Of a DNA stretch of 64,000 nucleotides, positions 37,183-44,852 are shown one piece after another. Origin of the DNA: a virus; the IMG/VR virus record IMGVR_UViG_3300042937_000753, positions 23,483 to 87,482 of that record; one strand, 5' to 3'. The translations under genes and the position numbers were made by a program. Position 1 is the first letter of the stretch. Every line of letters begins with the position of its first letter. Under the pieces are notes generated by a model. It was not told where the DNA came from. It searched no databases and saw nothing but the letters and a program-made list of their open reading frames with translations.

Positions 37183-37869
37183 TTAATCTAGACTGAAATC
37201 AGAAGAAGTAGCAGTTGGTGTTGTGAAATCATCATCTCCACCAAAATTATTTACATCTCTTACTTCCAACTTTTTAAGATGTTTGCTTTCATCATAAGGA
37301 ATTATTTTTCCTCCTTCAATTTCACCATAAGCATATTTTCTATTTTCTGCCTTTGGAAGCCACATATCATAAGTTGTATAACCACTTTTGTTTAGATATT
37401 CTTTACCCGCAACACAAAACTCAAGATATAGATCTTTAATTGGTGCTGTAGCATTAAATGCATCAACAAAAGTTTCAATAGTATCATGTTTACCATCTTG
37501 TCCAACAAACCAATCATTAATCCCTAGAGTTTTAGATAAACTCTGTAAAAAGATTAAAACTGATCTGTCTCTTTGAATTTTAATGCCGGATTTTGTTTCT
37601 CCATCTGCATAAGCATATTGACTTGCTTTCACTCTACCAATTTGACCTTCAAAACGGCCTTTGCTTTCATCATCCTTGTCAAGCATAAAACCTTCAAAAC
37701 CTTCAATAGGTGCGGTTTCTACATGTAGAATTAAATGTTTAGCTCCATCAATGAATCTAAAATCTTCTAGATCAATACTGTTAATTTTTAAAACATGATT
37801 ACCTGGAGCAATTGTTTTTGCTAATGATGAGCCACCACCTGAGCCCAAATCTGTTGTACTTAAAGCCAT
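37183..37869 (-). CDS. Single-stranded DNA-binding protein (crAss-type SSB-like)
   Basis: 228 residues with a Gly/Ser-rich start (MALSTTDLGSGGGSSLAK), a KTIAPGNHVLKINSIDL strand that resembles DUF669/SSB-like phage proteins, and an acidic tail ending SSDFSLD typical of SSB C-termini that recruit partners. It is flanked by Sak4-like ATPase and primase genes and has its own strong terminator, consistent with high expression. Confidence 0.8.
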   Translation of the reverse strand: MALSTTDLGSGGGSSLAKTIAPGNHVLKINSIDLEDFRFIDGAKHLILHVETAPIEGFEGFMLDKDDESKGRFEGQIGRVKASQYAYADGETKSGIKIQRDRSVLIFLQSLSKTLGINDWFVGQDGKHDTIETFVDAFNATAPIKDLYLEFCVAGKEYLNKSGYTTYDMWLPKAENRKYAYGEIEGGKIIPYDESKHLKKLEVRDVNNFGGDDDFTTPTATSSDFSLD

Positions 37870-37891
37870 AATTTACTTTTTTTATTTATTA

Positions 37892-37999
37892 TTACATTAG
37901 TATTGATACCAAATATCCTATTACTATAACGGATATTATAACTGAAATTACTTGTAATGTTGAATCAACACCATCTGGTTTCTTTTCTTCTTGTTTCAT
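37892..37999 (-). CDS. Single-pass membrane microprotein (35 aa)
   Basis: ATG at 37999. A charged N-terminus (MKQEEKKPDG) is followed by one hydrophobic helix (VISVIISVIVIGYLVSI). It lies between the Sak4-like and SSB-like genes on the same strand. The length and composition suggest a membrane-inserted peptide; function unknown. Confidence 0.6.
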   Translation of the reverse strand: MKQEEKKPDGVDSTLQVISVIISVIVIGYLVSILM

Positions 38000-38017
38000 T
38001 TTTTTGTTTTTAAATTG

Positions 38018-38740
38018 TTATACATAAATCTTATCCCAGTGAAACTCAAGTTCACCTTTGTCATTCATTTCAGAAACTACTATTTCTTCATTTCTTAAGT
38101 GTTCAGGTCTTGCACCGCAAGTTACTTCTTCACTAGTCTTAAAACTTAAAATAGTTTTATTTCCTTTTCTATACATGTAACCAATAGCATCTGCATTAGC
38201 ACAAATCAAAGATTTGATTTTACCAGTTAAATCTATATTAGCAGACATAACCATCTCACCCTTATCATCAACTACCTTGTCCTTAATGTGACCAGATAAA
38301 ATAATGTGGGGAGCTAAGGTATCAATAAAATCTAAAACTTGAAAGAATGCTTCTCTAATATATAAATATCCTGCACCATTTGGTAAAGTAACTACAGTAT
38401 CACCATCAAAGTTTTTACCCATAGAAGTTTTTCTATAAAGTTTTACAGCTAAAGGCATTATCATAGTTTCTAAAGCAGTTACAGTATCTATAGTAATATA
38501 CTTATAGGGCTTACCTGCTTCAATAATTGAATTACCGGTATCAATTAATTCTTTAAAAGTATTAGCTTTAATTTTAAGAGCTTCTACATAATCAGAACCA
38601 TTTTCTAGATCAATAATTAAATTATTTTCTAGTCCAGCATAAGCAGTTGTTTTACCAGTTTTAGGTTTAGAATAAACAAGTAATCTTTTTGGATTAACTT
38701 GAGTTGCTTTTACTTTATTTGTTGGAAGTACTATACTCAT
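38018..38740 (-). CDS. Sak4-like RecA-fold ATPase
   Basis: 240 residues with Walker A SKPKTGKT (about 24-31), Walker B ITIDTV and IILSGHIKDK. This is the phage nucleotide-binding/AAA_24 type related to Sak4 single-strand annealing proteins. It is placed next to the SSB-like gene and with the PD-(D/E)XK nuclease in the same block, as expected for phage recombination. It overlaps the upstream gene by 4 nt. Confidence 0.88.
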   Translation of the reverse strand: MSIVLPTNKVKATQVNPKRLLVYSKPKTGKTTAYAGLENNLIIDLENGSDYVEALKIKANTFKELIDTGNSIIEAGKPYKYITIDTVTALETMIMPLAVKLYRKTSMGKNFDGDTVVTLPNGAGYLYIREAFFQVLDFIDTLAPHIILSGHIKDKVVDDKGEMVMSANIDLTGKIKSLICANADAIGYMYRKGNKTILSFKTSEEVTCGARPEHLRNEEIVVSEMNDKGELEFHWDKIYV

Positions 38741-39408
38741 ATTTCACTTTTTGATTTTCTAATTAAATCATTTAACCATGTTTTATCACTGACAGGTGTT
38801 ACAAGCATAATAGCAGCAAAATCTTTAAGAGAAATATTTGCTAATGTTGTTGTAGTACTTTCTGCTACAACTTTGTCAATGTCAAAATCAGATCCTGCTA
38901 AATCTAATGTAGTTTCTTTCTTAGGAAACTCTTCTTCAAAATCAGGAAAAGGAGCTAAAGACTTTTGAAGTTTTGGTAAACCATCCTGAGCTTTTTTAGC
39001 TTCTTCTTTTCTCTTCTCATAAAGAGAATAAGAAATTTCACTACCATCTGGTTGAATCATTATTAATTCACTAGATGAAATAATATAAACAGAATAACCA
39101 GGTCTTTCTCTTAATTCATACTCTTCCGCATAGAATGGATTTGCTTTGAATTTAAACAAAGGTCTATCCTCTAGCATTGGACTATAATCCTTCTCTGCTC
39201 CTGCATCATCTCTAATTACATCAATAAACTCCATATAAAGGTCTTCACCTTTCTTAAGCTCACTTTCATAAAGTTGAATGTTTCTTCCAAAACGGCCTTT
39301 CTCATAAAATGCCATTTTCAATGTAAAGCTTGGACTTGCCAACTTTAACTTTTTAAAAGTTTCTGCATGGTGTGCAAAATACTCTCTTTCTTTTTGTTTT
39401 CTATCCAT
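38737..39408 (-). CDS. Conserved hypothetical protein of the replication block (223 aa)
   Basis: Charged N-terminal half with FKFKANPFYAEEYELRERPGY, then a helical linker and a Thr/Ala-rich C-terminus. It lies between the DnaB-type helicase and the Sak4-like ATPase and overlaps the latter by 4 nt. No enzyme motif. A helicase-loader or recombination-mediator role is only inferred from position. Confidence 0.68.
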   Translation of the reverse strand: MDRKQKEREYFAHHAETFKKLKLASPSFTLKMAFYEKGRFGRNIQLYESELKKGEDLYMEFIDVIRDDAGAEKDYSPMLEDRPLFKFKANPFYAEEYELRERPGYSVYIISSSELIMIQPDGSEISYSLYEKRKEEAKKAQDGLPKLQKSLAPFPDFEEEFPKKETTLDLAGSDFDIDKVVAESTTTTLANISLKDFAAIMLVTPVSDKTWLNDLIRKSKSEI

Positions 39409-39419
39409 AATTTAAATTT

Positions 39420-40451
39420 TTACTTTTTTGTACTTAATGAATTTACTGCTTGTGCTGGAGGATTAACTTCAATTATCCTCATGTTAGTTCTATCTAGCTT
39501 AAAAAAGCTCATCTTTGTAAGGCCATTTCTGGATTTCAAAAAGTGAAAAACAAGAAGATCATCATCATCAATGATATACTTGTCTGGTCCATAATGCCTA
39601 ATTTTTCTAATAGAAGGTTTATTGATACCTAATACTACATCAGCATGTTGCAATAAAGCATCTGCCCCAAATAAATCAGAATCTAATACATAGTTTCCAT
39701 ATTCTCCATCTCTTTGTCTGTCAGGGGAATCTATGTTTCTATTGAGTTGACTTAACACTACAAAGGCTATAGGATAATGTTTTTTCATATAAGTAAGGGC
39801 TTCTCCAAGAGCATATAGCATCTCAAACTTATCTTTTTCTTGTCCTTTAGCTACTTTGAATAGTGCGGAGTGGTCAATAGTAACAAGCATGTTCTTGTAT
39901 TTTTTAACCATTTTACCATTTTTATCTTGTAACATTACTGCCCTCTTTTCCATTTCATTATGGATAGTAGCACACATTACATCAACTGTACATGGGTCAT
40001 AAATAACTTCAACAATATCTCTGTCTTTAGAGTTTTTATAAAGTTCAACACACTTATCAAATACTGCTTCATCTAAAGGTTCTGCCTTACTCATTAAAGA
40101 ATTATAATCATACCCTGTATTCAAACTCAGCTTTCTGATACCATTGGTTTCATCAAGCATTTCAAACTGAAACTTTAGCACTGTAAATTCATGGTCTTTA
40201 TTAAGCTTGATGATATCATCAATCAATTGTTCCATAAATAAAGTTTTACCAGTTCCCGGTCTAGCACCTACTACAGTGATAGTTCTCCATTCTAACCCAT
40301 CACAAAATGCATCATTAAATTTAGGCCAAGCACTTTTTAATGATTTCAATAGTCCTTTTCTTCTAGCATCTATCTTGTAGATTGCTTTTTTGAGAGCTTC
40401 TCTCTCACTGACTGGAACCAGAGGTGCTGCTCCATTAAATAAATTTGCCAT
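39420..40451 (-). CDS. Replicative DNA helicase, DnaB type (SF4)
   Basis: 343 residues with Walker A GARPGTGKT (62-70), Walker B-like LVTIDHSALF, and the sensor LSQLNRN typical of DnaB/RecA-like replicative helicases. It contains the C-terminal motor only; the N-terminal collar is reduced to about 50 residues. It works with the primase and DNA polymerase encoded on the same strand. Confidence 0.93.
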   Translation of the reverse strand: MANLFNGAAPLVPVSEREALKKAIYKIDARRKGLLKSLKSAWPKFNDAFCDGLEWRTITVVGARPGTGKTLFMEQLIDDIIKLNKDHEFTVLKFQFEMLDETNGIRKLSLNTGYDYNSLMSKAEPLDEAVFDKCVELYKNSKDRDIVEVIYDPCTVDVMCATIHNEMEKRAVMLQDKNGKMVKKYKNMLVTIDHSALFKVAKGQEKDKFEMLYALGEALTYMKKHYPIAFVVLSQLNRNIDSPDRQRDGEYGNYVLDSDLFGADALLQHADVVLGINKPSIRKIRHYGPDKYIIDDDDLLVFHFLKSRNGLTKMSFFKLDRTNMRIIEVNPPAQAVNSLSTKK

Positions 40452-40452
40452 T

Positions 40453-40632
40453 TTATGATTTTTTAATTATTTCTACTTTTGCTAGGTTATACATTTCATG
40501 AAATAAAGTAATTATCAACTCTATAAAAAGAAATTGACAAAACCCTATTGTAATTATGAATGTGTCTGTGGCCAACCAACCTAATACAGTTCCTACAACT
40601 GCTAATGCAATTAAACCTAATTTGTCTTTCAT
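40453..40632 (-). CDS. Small two-helix membrane protein (59 aa)
   Basis: ATG at 40632-40630 overlaps the upstream TAA by one base (TAATG), stop at 40455-40453. Two hydrophobic stretches (LGLIALAVVGTVLGWLA and FIITIGFCQFLFIELIITLF) predict two membrane helices with a Lys-rich tail. Missed by a 60-residue cutoff. No family recognised; holin-like size but wrong context for a lysis gene. Confidence 0.72.
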   Translation of the reverse strand: MKDKLGLIALAVVGTVLGWLATDTFIITIGFCQFLFIELIITLFHEMYNLAKVEIIKKS

Positions 40633-41219
40633 TAGTCTACTCTATCTTTAAAATAATTGTTTACTTCATCTATACCACTAATAATAAGCTCACAATAAGT
40701 TGCTAAATCTGAATCCCATGTTTTATCACTATTCTGTTTTCTTACAAAATATTGAGAAGTTCTCATGTAGTCATATCTTTGAACACTGTATTCAGTAACA
40801 TATTTATGTGTAGCTTTTAAAATAGTGTCCCAGGAAAAATCATAAGTTTCAAAAAACCATCTAAATGAATTCTCAAGAGTTTTTGGATTTACTCTTGCAT
40901 ATTTACCACTAGACAATTTTTTATTAGGAAATATTTCATTGTATTTCTTAATGTTTTCAAGAAAATTAACACCCAGTAAATCTGTTGCAGTTTTCTTTTT
41001 AGATTTTCTAAAATAACCATCTATTTCAGTTATAAAGATAATACTTTTGGATGTTAACTGCAACTTTTCATCAAGCCAGCCCTCACTTTGCAGCTTTTTG
41101 CACTCTATTGCTTTGTTAACAAAATTTCCTACAACTATTTTTTCTTTAATACAGTATAGTACATAAAAAGTATTAGGAGATAGACTCTCTTTCATACACT
41201 TACTAAATATTTCTGTCAT
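40632..41219 (-). CDS. Putative replication accessory protein (DnaD/helicase-loader-like context, 195 aa)
   Basis: An N-terminal winged-helix-like segment (SPNTFYVLYCIKEK...KLQSEGWL...LTSKS) is followed by NEIFPNKKLSSGKYARVNPKTLENSFRWFFE and a C-terminal YMRTSQYFVRKQ...DLATYCE. The pattern resembles proteins next to DnaB-type helicases in Bacteroidota phages. A helicase-loader role is inference. It is 1 nt from the UDG gene stop region and overlaps the membrane gene. Confidence 0.65.
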   Translation of the reverse strand: MTEIFSKCMKESLSPNTFYVLYCIKEKIVVGNFVNKAIECKKLQSEGWLDEKLQLTSKSIIFITEIDGYFRKSKKKTATDLLGVNFLENIKKYNEIFPNKKLSSGKYARVNPKTLENSFRWFFETYDFSWDTILKATHKYVTEYSVQRYDYMRTSQYFVRKQNSDKTWDSDLATYCELIISGIDEVNNYFKDRVD

Positions 41220-41220
41220 C

Positions 41221-41919
41221 TTACCATACTATTACATTATTACTTGTATTCTTTACTAATTTAGATACCTTAATAAAAATATCATTACTGTCCCATTTAG
41301 AACCGTTATAAGCAGCTGAGGCAGGATGTTTAACACTAAACTTATACTCTGTATTTGTAGTAAGTTCAGACCATTCTTCAGCTTTTTTCCCCATGTAAAC
41401 ATAAATTAATCCGGGATTATAATTATTTAACCAATCTAATAAATAAGCAGTAAAGGGTTTCCATATATCATAATGGCTACCAATCTTACCAACTTCAACT
41501 GTAAGAGCTGTATTAAGCATTAGTATACCTTGATTAGACCATCTTTTAAGATCTAAATCTTCACTTATAACGTGATTGCCATATACAGTTCTATCAACTT
41601 CCTGTAGAATAAACTTAAGACTTGGTTGTAATTTATCTGTATTACTACAGCTAAATGCAATACCATCTGCAACTCCTAATTGAGGATAAGGATCTTGACC
41701 AACTATTACAACTTGTAAGTTGTTATAAGGACATTCTTCAAAGGCTCTAAATACTTGTTTTAATGGAGGAGTAAATCTCTTGTCTTCTTTACTTAGTGTG
41801 TATAGTTTAGTGATAATATCATCAAACTCACTGCTAAATATAAAAGATTTAAAAACCCTATCCCAACCATTATGCTCAAGTTTAGCAAACATTTTTTGTT
41901 TAATTTCTTTTAAATCCAT
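41221..41919 (-). CDS. ung: Uracil-DNA glycosylase, family 1
   Basis: Start chosen at the ATG 41919 (MDLKEIKQ); a longer frame would add a hydrophobic leader that overlaps the promoter of the opposite gene. Motif A is GQDPYP (74-79) with Pro where His is usual; LNTALTVE and HPASAAY (198-204) give the uracil pocket and catalytic His. It removes uracil from DNA, protecting the A+T-rich phage genome from cytosine deamination or dUTP incorporation. Confidence 0.93.
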   Translation of the reverse strand: MDLKEIKQKMFAKLEHNGWDRVFKSFIFSSEFDDIITKLYTLSKEDKRFTPPLKQVFRAFEECPYNNLQVVIVGQDPYPQLGVADGIAFSCSNTDKLQPSLKFILQEVDRTVYGNHVISEDLDLKRWSNQGILMLNTALTVEVGKIGSHYDIWKPFTAYLLDWLNNYNPGLIYVYMGKKAEEWSELTTNTEYKFSVKHPASAAYNGSKWDSNDIFIKVSKLVKNTSNNVIVW

Positions 41920-41927
41920 TTTTTTCT

Positions 41928-41935
41928 TATTTTTG
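41928..41935 (+). promoter_or_regulatory. Candidate Bacteroidota -7 box for the lone plus-strand gene
   Basis: TATTTTTG fits the TAnnTTTG -7 element of Bacteroidota housekeeping promoters and sits 16 nt before the ATG at 41951. No convincing -33 element is seen at the right spacing and the surroundings are T-rich, so this is tentative. Confidence 0.35.
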
Positions 41936-41950
41936 ATAAAAATTAATATT

Positions 41951-42274
41951 ATGAGTACAATAAAAGTCAAAGAAATTAAAGATGATGTGATCATTCAAAT
42001 TCCCGTTAATAAGCACTATTATGCTATGTGTAAAGCTCTGCTTCATAATCTTTTTATAATAATTAATGAAAAAGGTGTATCTGAAGAAAGTTTAAAAAAC
42101 ATATTAAGTAAAAAGTATGAAGAAATGACTGCATTAGAACAATCATTTTATACAGTTACAATTTTACTTGCTGAAATTGAAAGACAGGCTTCTATAAATA
42201 ATTTTATTGAAGAAAAAGAAATTGATACAGCAAATATTAATAAAGCATTAGATAACCTTGATGCTAAAGATTAA
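41951..42274 (+). CDS. Lone plus-strand gene in the minus block: conserved phage protein (107 aa)
   Basis: ATG at 41951 (MSTIKVKEIKDDVIIQIPVN). The protein is helical and acidic, with YYAMCKALLHNLF and EQSFYTVTILLAEIERQA, a pattern I associate with a widespread unassigned Bacteroidota phage protein. It is the only plausible plus-strand gene between 23.2 and 61.3 kb. It starts 31 bp from the divergent UDG start and converges with the next minus gene (11-nt overlap at the 3' ends). A TATTTTTG box lies 16 nt upstream. Its orientation implies independent regulation. Confidence 0.82.
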   Translation: MSTIKVKEIKDDVIIQIPVNKHYYAMCKALLHNLFIIINEKGVSEESLKNILSKKYEEMTALEQSFYTVTILLAEIERQASINNFIEEKEIDTANINKALDNLDAKD

Positions 42275-42614
42275 TATTATAATTTTCTCTTCCTATTTGT
42301 AAACAAGCTTCAATAGCTAACATAAGATCATCTTTACTACACTCTCCAAAAGACTTGCCGGCTAGCCCGGCTTGTTCTTTTATTACCAGTTTCATTTCTT
42401 CAAATGTATAACCGGATTCTTTTGCTAATTCTCTAATACAAGCATGTACTTTTGCAAGTTGTGCTTTACTGTGATCAGGACCATGTAATTCAACAAACAT
42501 ATCTACCTTATCACCTTCTTGTAGTTTATCTACAAAGATTTCATATGCTAATTTGTCTTGAGGAGTAGCATATGTTAGTTTTCCATTTCTTTTGATAAAT
42601 TTTCCACTTAACAT
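42264..42614 (-). CDS. Hypothetical protein, possibly NinB/Orf-like recombination factor (116 aa)
   Basis: Start at the ATG 42614 (MLSGKFIKRNGKL); the in-frame TTG at 42623 would overlap the upstream gene. It contains QLAKVHACIRELAKESGYTF and KSFGECSKDDLMLAIEAC, loosely like NinB-type phage recombination proteins. The similarity is by feel only. It overlaps the convergent lone plus-strand gene by 11 nt. Confidence 0.6.
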   Translation of the reverse strand: MLSGKFIKRNGKLTYATPQDKLAYEIFVDKLQEGDKVDMFVELHGPDHSKAQLAKVHACIRELAKESGYTFEEMKLVIKEQAGLAGKSFGECSKDDLMLAIEACLQIGRENYNINL

Positions 42615-42616
42615 GC

Positions 42617-42868
42617 TCAACAAGTTATATTATTCATAATTTCTAGAAACTGAACATAATGTTCTCTTTCTTTAATATTTAATGCTGGTATATCAAATGA
42701 TTTTAATGACCAGTTATTGTCTATAACATCAATATTATCTGTACTATGTAAAAGTAAACCTAAACATAATTCTTTATGGTAATAGTAATAATCATATCCG
42801 TTTTGGCTATCAGAATTAAGTACATCTACTTTCTCAAACCCAAGTTCTATTAATTCTTGTTCACTCAT
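42617..42868 (-). CDS. Small conserved phage protein (83 aa)
   Basis: It opens MSEQELIELGFEKVDV and has GYDYYYYHKELCLGLLL. This LGFE...YYY pattern is familiar from short unassigned phage proteins. Soluble and acidic. Co-directional with its neighbours. Confidence 0.7.
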   Translation of the reverse strand: MSEQELIELGFEKVDVLNSDSQNGYDYYYYHKELCLGLLLHSTDNIDVIDNNWSLKSFDIPALNIKEREHYVQFLEIMNNITC

Positions 42869-42918
42869 TTTAATCTAAATTTTTATAAAATACAATGATG
42901 ATGGCTACACATATGCAA

Positions 42919-43008
42919 TCAATCATCCCAGTTAGTATGTTCTTCATCACTTAAAGAATAAATTATTAATACTATAATGATAAGAAATATTATTACGCTA
43001 ATTATCAT
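42919..43008 (-). CDS. Membrane microprotein (29 aa)
   Basis: ATG at 43008, TGA at 42921-42919. One N-terminal hydrophobic helix (IISVIIFLIIIVLIIYSL) followed by an acidic tail EEHTNWDD. It overlaps the upstream gene's 3' end by 11 nt. Very short, so the call depends on operon position and the clear membrane segment. Confidence 0.5.
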   Translation of the reverse strand: MIISVIIFLIIIVLIIYSLSDEEHTNWDD

Positions 43009-43189
43009 TATTTCTTTTTTTAGGTAAATACTTTTTTTCAAACTTTTCCCAACCTTTAGGATCAAACTGTGTAATTAATAAGTTAAGCTTTATTTCTTCC
43101 TCATGTTCATCACACATTCCAATTCCTTTAATATCTAAATCAGGACTATACCTCTTGGTAGCCGGAGCTCCACATTTAACACATGTCAT
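42998..43189 (-). CDS. Small zinc-finger-like protein (63 aa)
   Basis: CVKCGAPATKRY gives a CxxC knuckle and IGMCDEHEE a C/H pair, together a possible zinc site. The CGAPATKRYSPDLDIKGIG opening is typical of small phage proteins. The C-terminus is basic. It overlaps the upstream gene by 4 nt. Confidence 0.72.
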   Translation of the reverse strand: MTCVKCGAPATKRYSPDLDIKGIGMCDEHEEEIKLNLLITQFDPKGWEKFEKKYLPKKRNNDN

Positions 43190-43590
43190 AACTTATTACT
43201 TAAAAATGTTTCAGGACTAATTATATCTCTTGTATAATTTATATCCTTATAATTTATATCATCAAGGGTCCATAATCCCATTTCTTCTATCCTCTTAGTT
43301 CTTAAAGTAAGTATAGAATATCCAGTAAGATGAGCATTATCATCATCATCACTAAGTAACATACCTAGCATGTTCTGCTTCTCATCTTCTGTAATATATT
43401 TTGTCTTTACTAATAAGTTTAACTCAGATAGAAAGATAAATGGTCTGAAGTCTCCTTTTTTGTTACCATGGGTATACATATACCATAGGTATCCCATATT
43501 ACTATCTTCTACTTTACATACACCATGGTGCTCATGGCATATTTGTTCTATTAAAGTTTTGATTTTTTGATCTTTAAATACTTTTATCAT
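43186..43590 (-). CDS. Hypothetical protein (134 aa)
   Basis: Mixed alpha/beta protein with HEHHGVCKVEDSNMGYLWYMY and a SDDDDNAHLTGYSILT segment that is a weak relative of the DNHI-A motif in two other proteins of this window. No enzyme motif. It has 4-nt overlaps with both neighbours. Confidence 0.66.
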   Translation of the reverse strand: MIKVFKDQKIKTLIEQICHEHHGVCKVEDSNMGYLWYMYTHGNKKGDFRPFIFLSELNLLVKTKYITEDEKQNMLGMLLSDDDDNAHLTGYSILTLRTKRIEEMGLWTLDDINYKDINYTRDIISPETFLSNKL

Positions 43591-44054
43591 GATCTTTTTG
43601 AATATTGAATAACTGTAACTTCACAGTCTTTGAAACCATCAATTATCATCTGTTTAATAACTAACCAATCTCCACCAGCAAGACCAGCACCAATTTTAGG
43701 CAGGCCAATATGCTTACCTTTAAAGAGCGTGTTCATTTCTGAAACAATTTTTTCAAAAGCCTCATAATCAAATGGTTTTCCTCCAAGTCCATATTGAGTA
43801 TATGCATTAACTACAGTAAGTTCTTTTCCATTAACATCTAGTGTTTTATAGTCAATCTTACCAAGTTTACTGTGCACACCACTATATTTTATATCTTCAA
43901 GTGGAAAATCATCACAACCAAAAGCATCAGCCATTTGAGGTGCTATACCAGCACCCATAGTACAAAAGCAATTGCAACCATGTGCAATTACATCAAAATT
44001 TCCTTGTTTAGCAAGATCAATAAGATCTCCTTTAACTTCATTATAATTAGTCAT
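43587..44054 (-). CDS. Macro-domain protein (ADP-ribose binding/processing)
   Basis: 155 residues with EVKGDLIDLAKQGNFDVIAHGCNC at the N-terminus, MGAGIAPQMA and the phosphate-binding loop IGAGLAGGDW near 121. This is the Poa1/YmdB-like macrodomain that binds or hydrolyses ADP-ribose or ADP-ribose-1''-phosphate. In a phage it could reverse host ADP-ribosylation or act on NAD-derived defence signals (inference). Overlaps the downstream gene by 4 nt. Confidence 0.92.
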   Translation of the reverse strand: MTNYNEVKGDLIDLAKQGNFDVIAHGCNCFCTMGAGIAPQMADAFGCDDFPLEDIKYSGVHSKLGKIDYKTLDVNGKELTVVNAYTQYGLGGKPFDYEAFEKIVSEMNTLFKGKHIGLPKIGAGLAGGDWLVIKQMIIDGFKDCEVTVIQYSKRS

Positions 44055-44070
44055 TTTTTCTCTTTCTTTG

Positions 44071-44349
44071 TCATGATCTTAAAAATTTAAACATTGCTTG
44101 TAATTTCTCATGTTCTTCTATTACCCATTCTGGAGTAAATACAGTTTCATAACCATCACATTTAACTATGGTGTGTGAATCTATATCATGAACTATTAAT
44201 GCATACCAAACATTTCCTGATAGTCTAAACTGTATTGATATAGCTCCTCCAGATGTATGAATTCTATAATGTTGATGATCAGTACTAGATCTATAAAACC
44301 CATGCTTTACAAGCTTCTTACCTATTAGTTCTGTGTCTCTAAGTAGCAT
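44071..44349 (-). CDS. Hypothetical protein (92 aa)
   Basis: A beta-rich protein (GGAISIQFRLSGNVWYALIVHDI) with a helical C-terminus ending EKLQAMFKFLRS. No recognised family. It lies between the macro-domain gene and a VEWL/AKEMEK-family gene on the same strand. Confidence 0.65.
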   Translation of the reverse strand: MLLRDTELIGKKLVKHGFYRSSTDHQHYRIHTSGGAISIQFRLSGNVWYALIVHDIDSHTIVKCDGYETVFTPEWVIEEHEKLQAMFKFLRS

Positions 44350-44354
44350 ACATC

Positions 44355-44606
44355 CTATTCTGATTTAAAGGTTTCGTTGTAGTATTGTTCTGTTTCAATT
44401 TCTTTATTTGCTAAAAGATTCAAATATTCTTTCCCATAAGGTAAGTTATGGTCTTTCATAGCACAAGTTAAATATCCACTCATCCAGTTTGACTTTTGTT
44501 CTTGTTTCTCCATTTCTTTGGCTCTTTCTTTCAACTCCTCAATGTCATTGATATAATTGCCTTCAATTAACATTTGCCATAACCATTCTACTGCTGTTTG
44601 TTCCAT
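44355..44606 (-). CDS. VEWL/AKEMEK-family small phage protein (83 aa)
   Basis: It begins MEQTAVEWLWQML and has ELKERAKEMEKQEQ, then ends YYNETFKSE. A second copy of this architecture is at 45590-45811, and the ending TFKSE also closes 45813-46046. Proteins with AVEWL...AKEMEK are widespread in Bacteroidota phages; their role is unknown to me. Probably helical. Confidence 0.78.
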   Translation of the reverse strand: MEQTAVEWLWQMLIEGNYINDIEELKERAKEMEKQEQKSNWMSGYLTCAMKDHNLPYGKEYLNLLANKEIETEQYYNETFKSE

Positions 44607-44851
44607 AAGTCTTCTTCCATTGATTTTTTAATATCTCCAATTGTAAAAATACCTTGTTGACTATTATCTAAAGCATACACTCTAGTATCATCAGGTAATA
44701 ATTTAGCTGAATCACTTAGCCACCTACTATTTTTCATAGTTCTGAACCATACTTTTTTAAATATTTCTGTATTAATATGTTCATATACTCCATCTTCATC
44801 ACCTAACTCTATATTGATAGGTTTTTTTGGTATTCCAAAGGTTGTACTCAT
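44588..44851 (-). CDS. MSTTFG-type conserved phage protein (87 aa)
   Basis: Start at the ATG 44851 (MSTTFGIPKK); a TTG further upstream would overlap the previous gene. It contains FKKVWFRTMKNSRWLSDSA and VYALDNSQQGIFTIGDIK, marks of an unassigned Bacteroidota phage family. It overlaps the downstream gene by 19 nt. Confidence 0.74.
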   Translation of the reverse strand: MSTTFGIPKKPINIELGDEDGVYEHINTEIFKKVWFRTMKNSRWLSDSAKLLPDDTRVYALDNSQQGIFTIGDIKKSMEEDLWNKQQ

Positions 44852-44852
44852 A

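Noticed and set aside
38737-39408. DFDID in GSDFDIDKV as a second RNA polymerase site
   Set aside because: The 223-aa protein lacks the RxP...S element and is too small; the motif lies in a linker-like acidic segment, so chance is more likely.
42264-42274. Gene fusion or frameshift at the converging ends
   Set aside because: The two genes are on opposite strands and each ends with its own stop; the 11-nt overlap is a simple convergent overlap.
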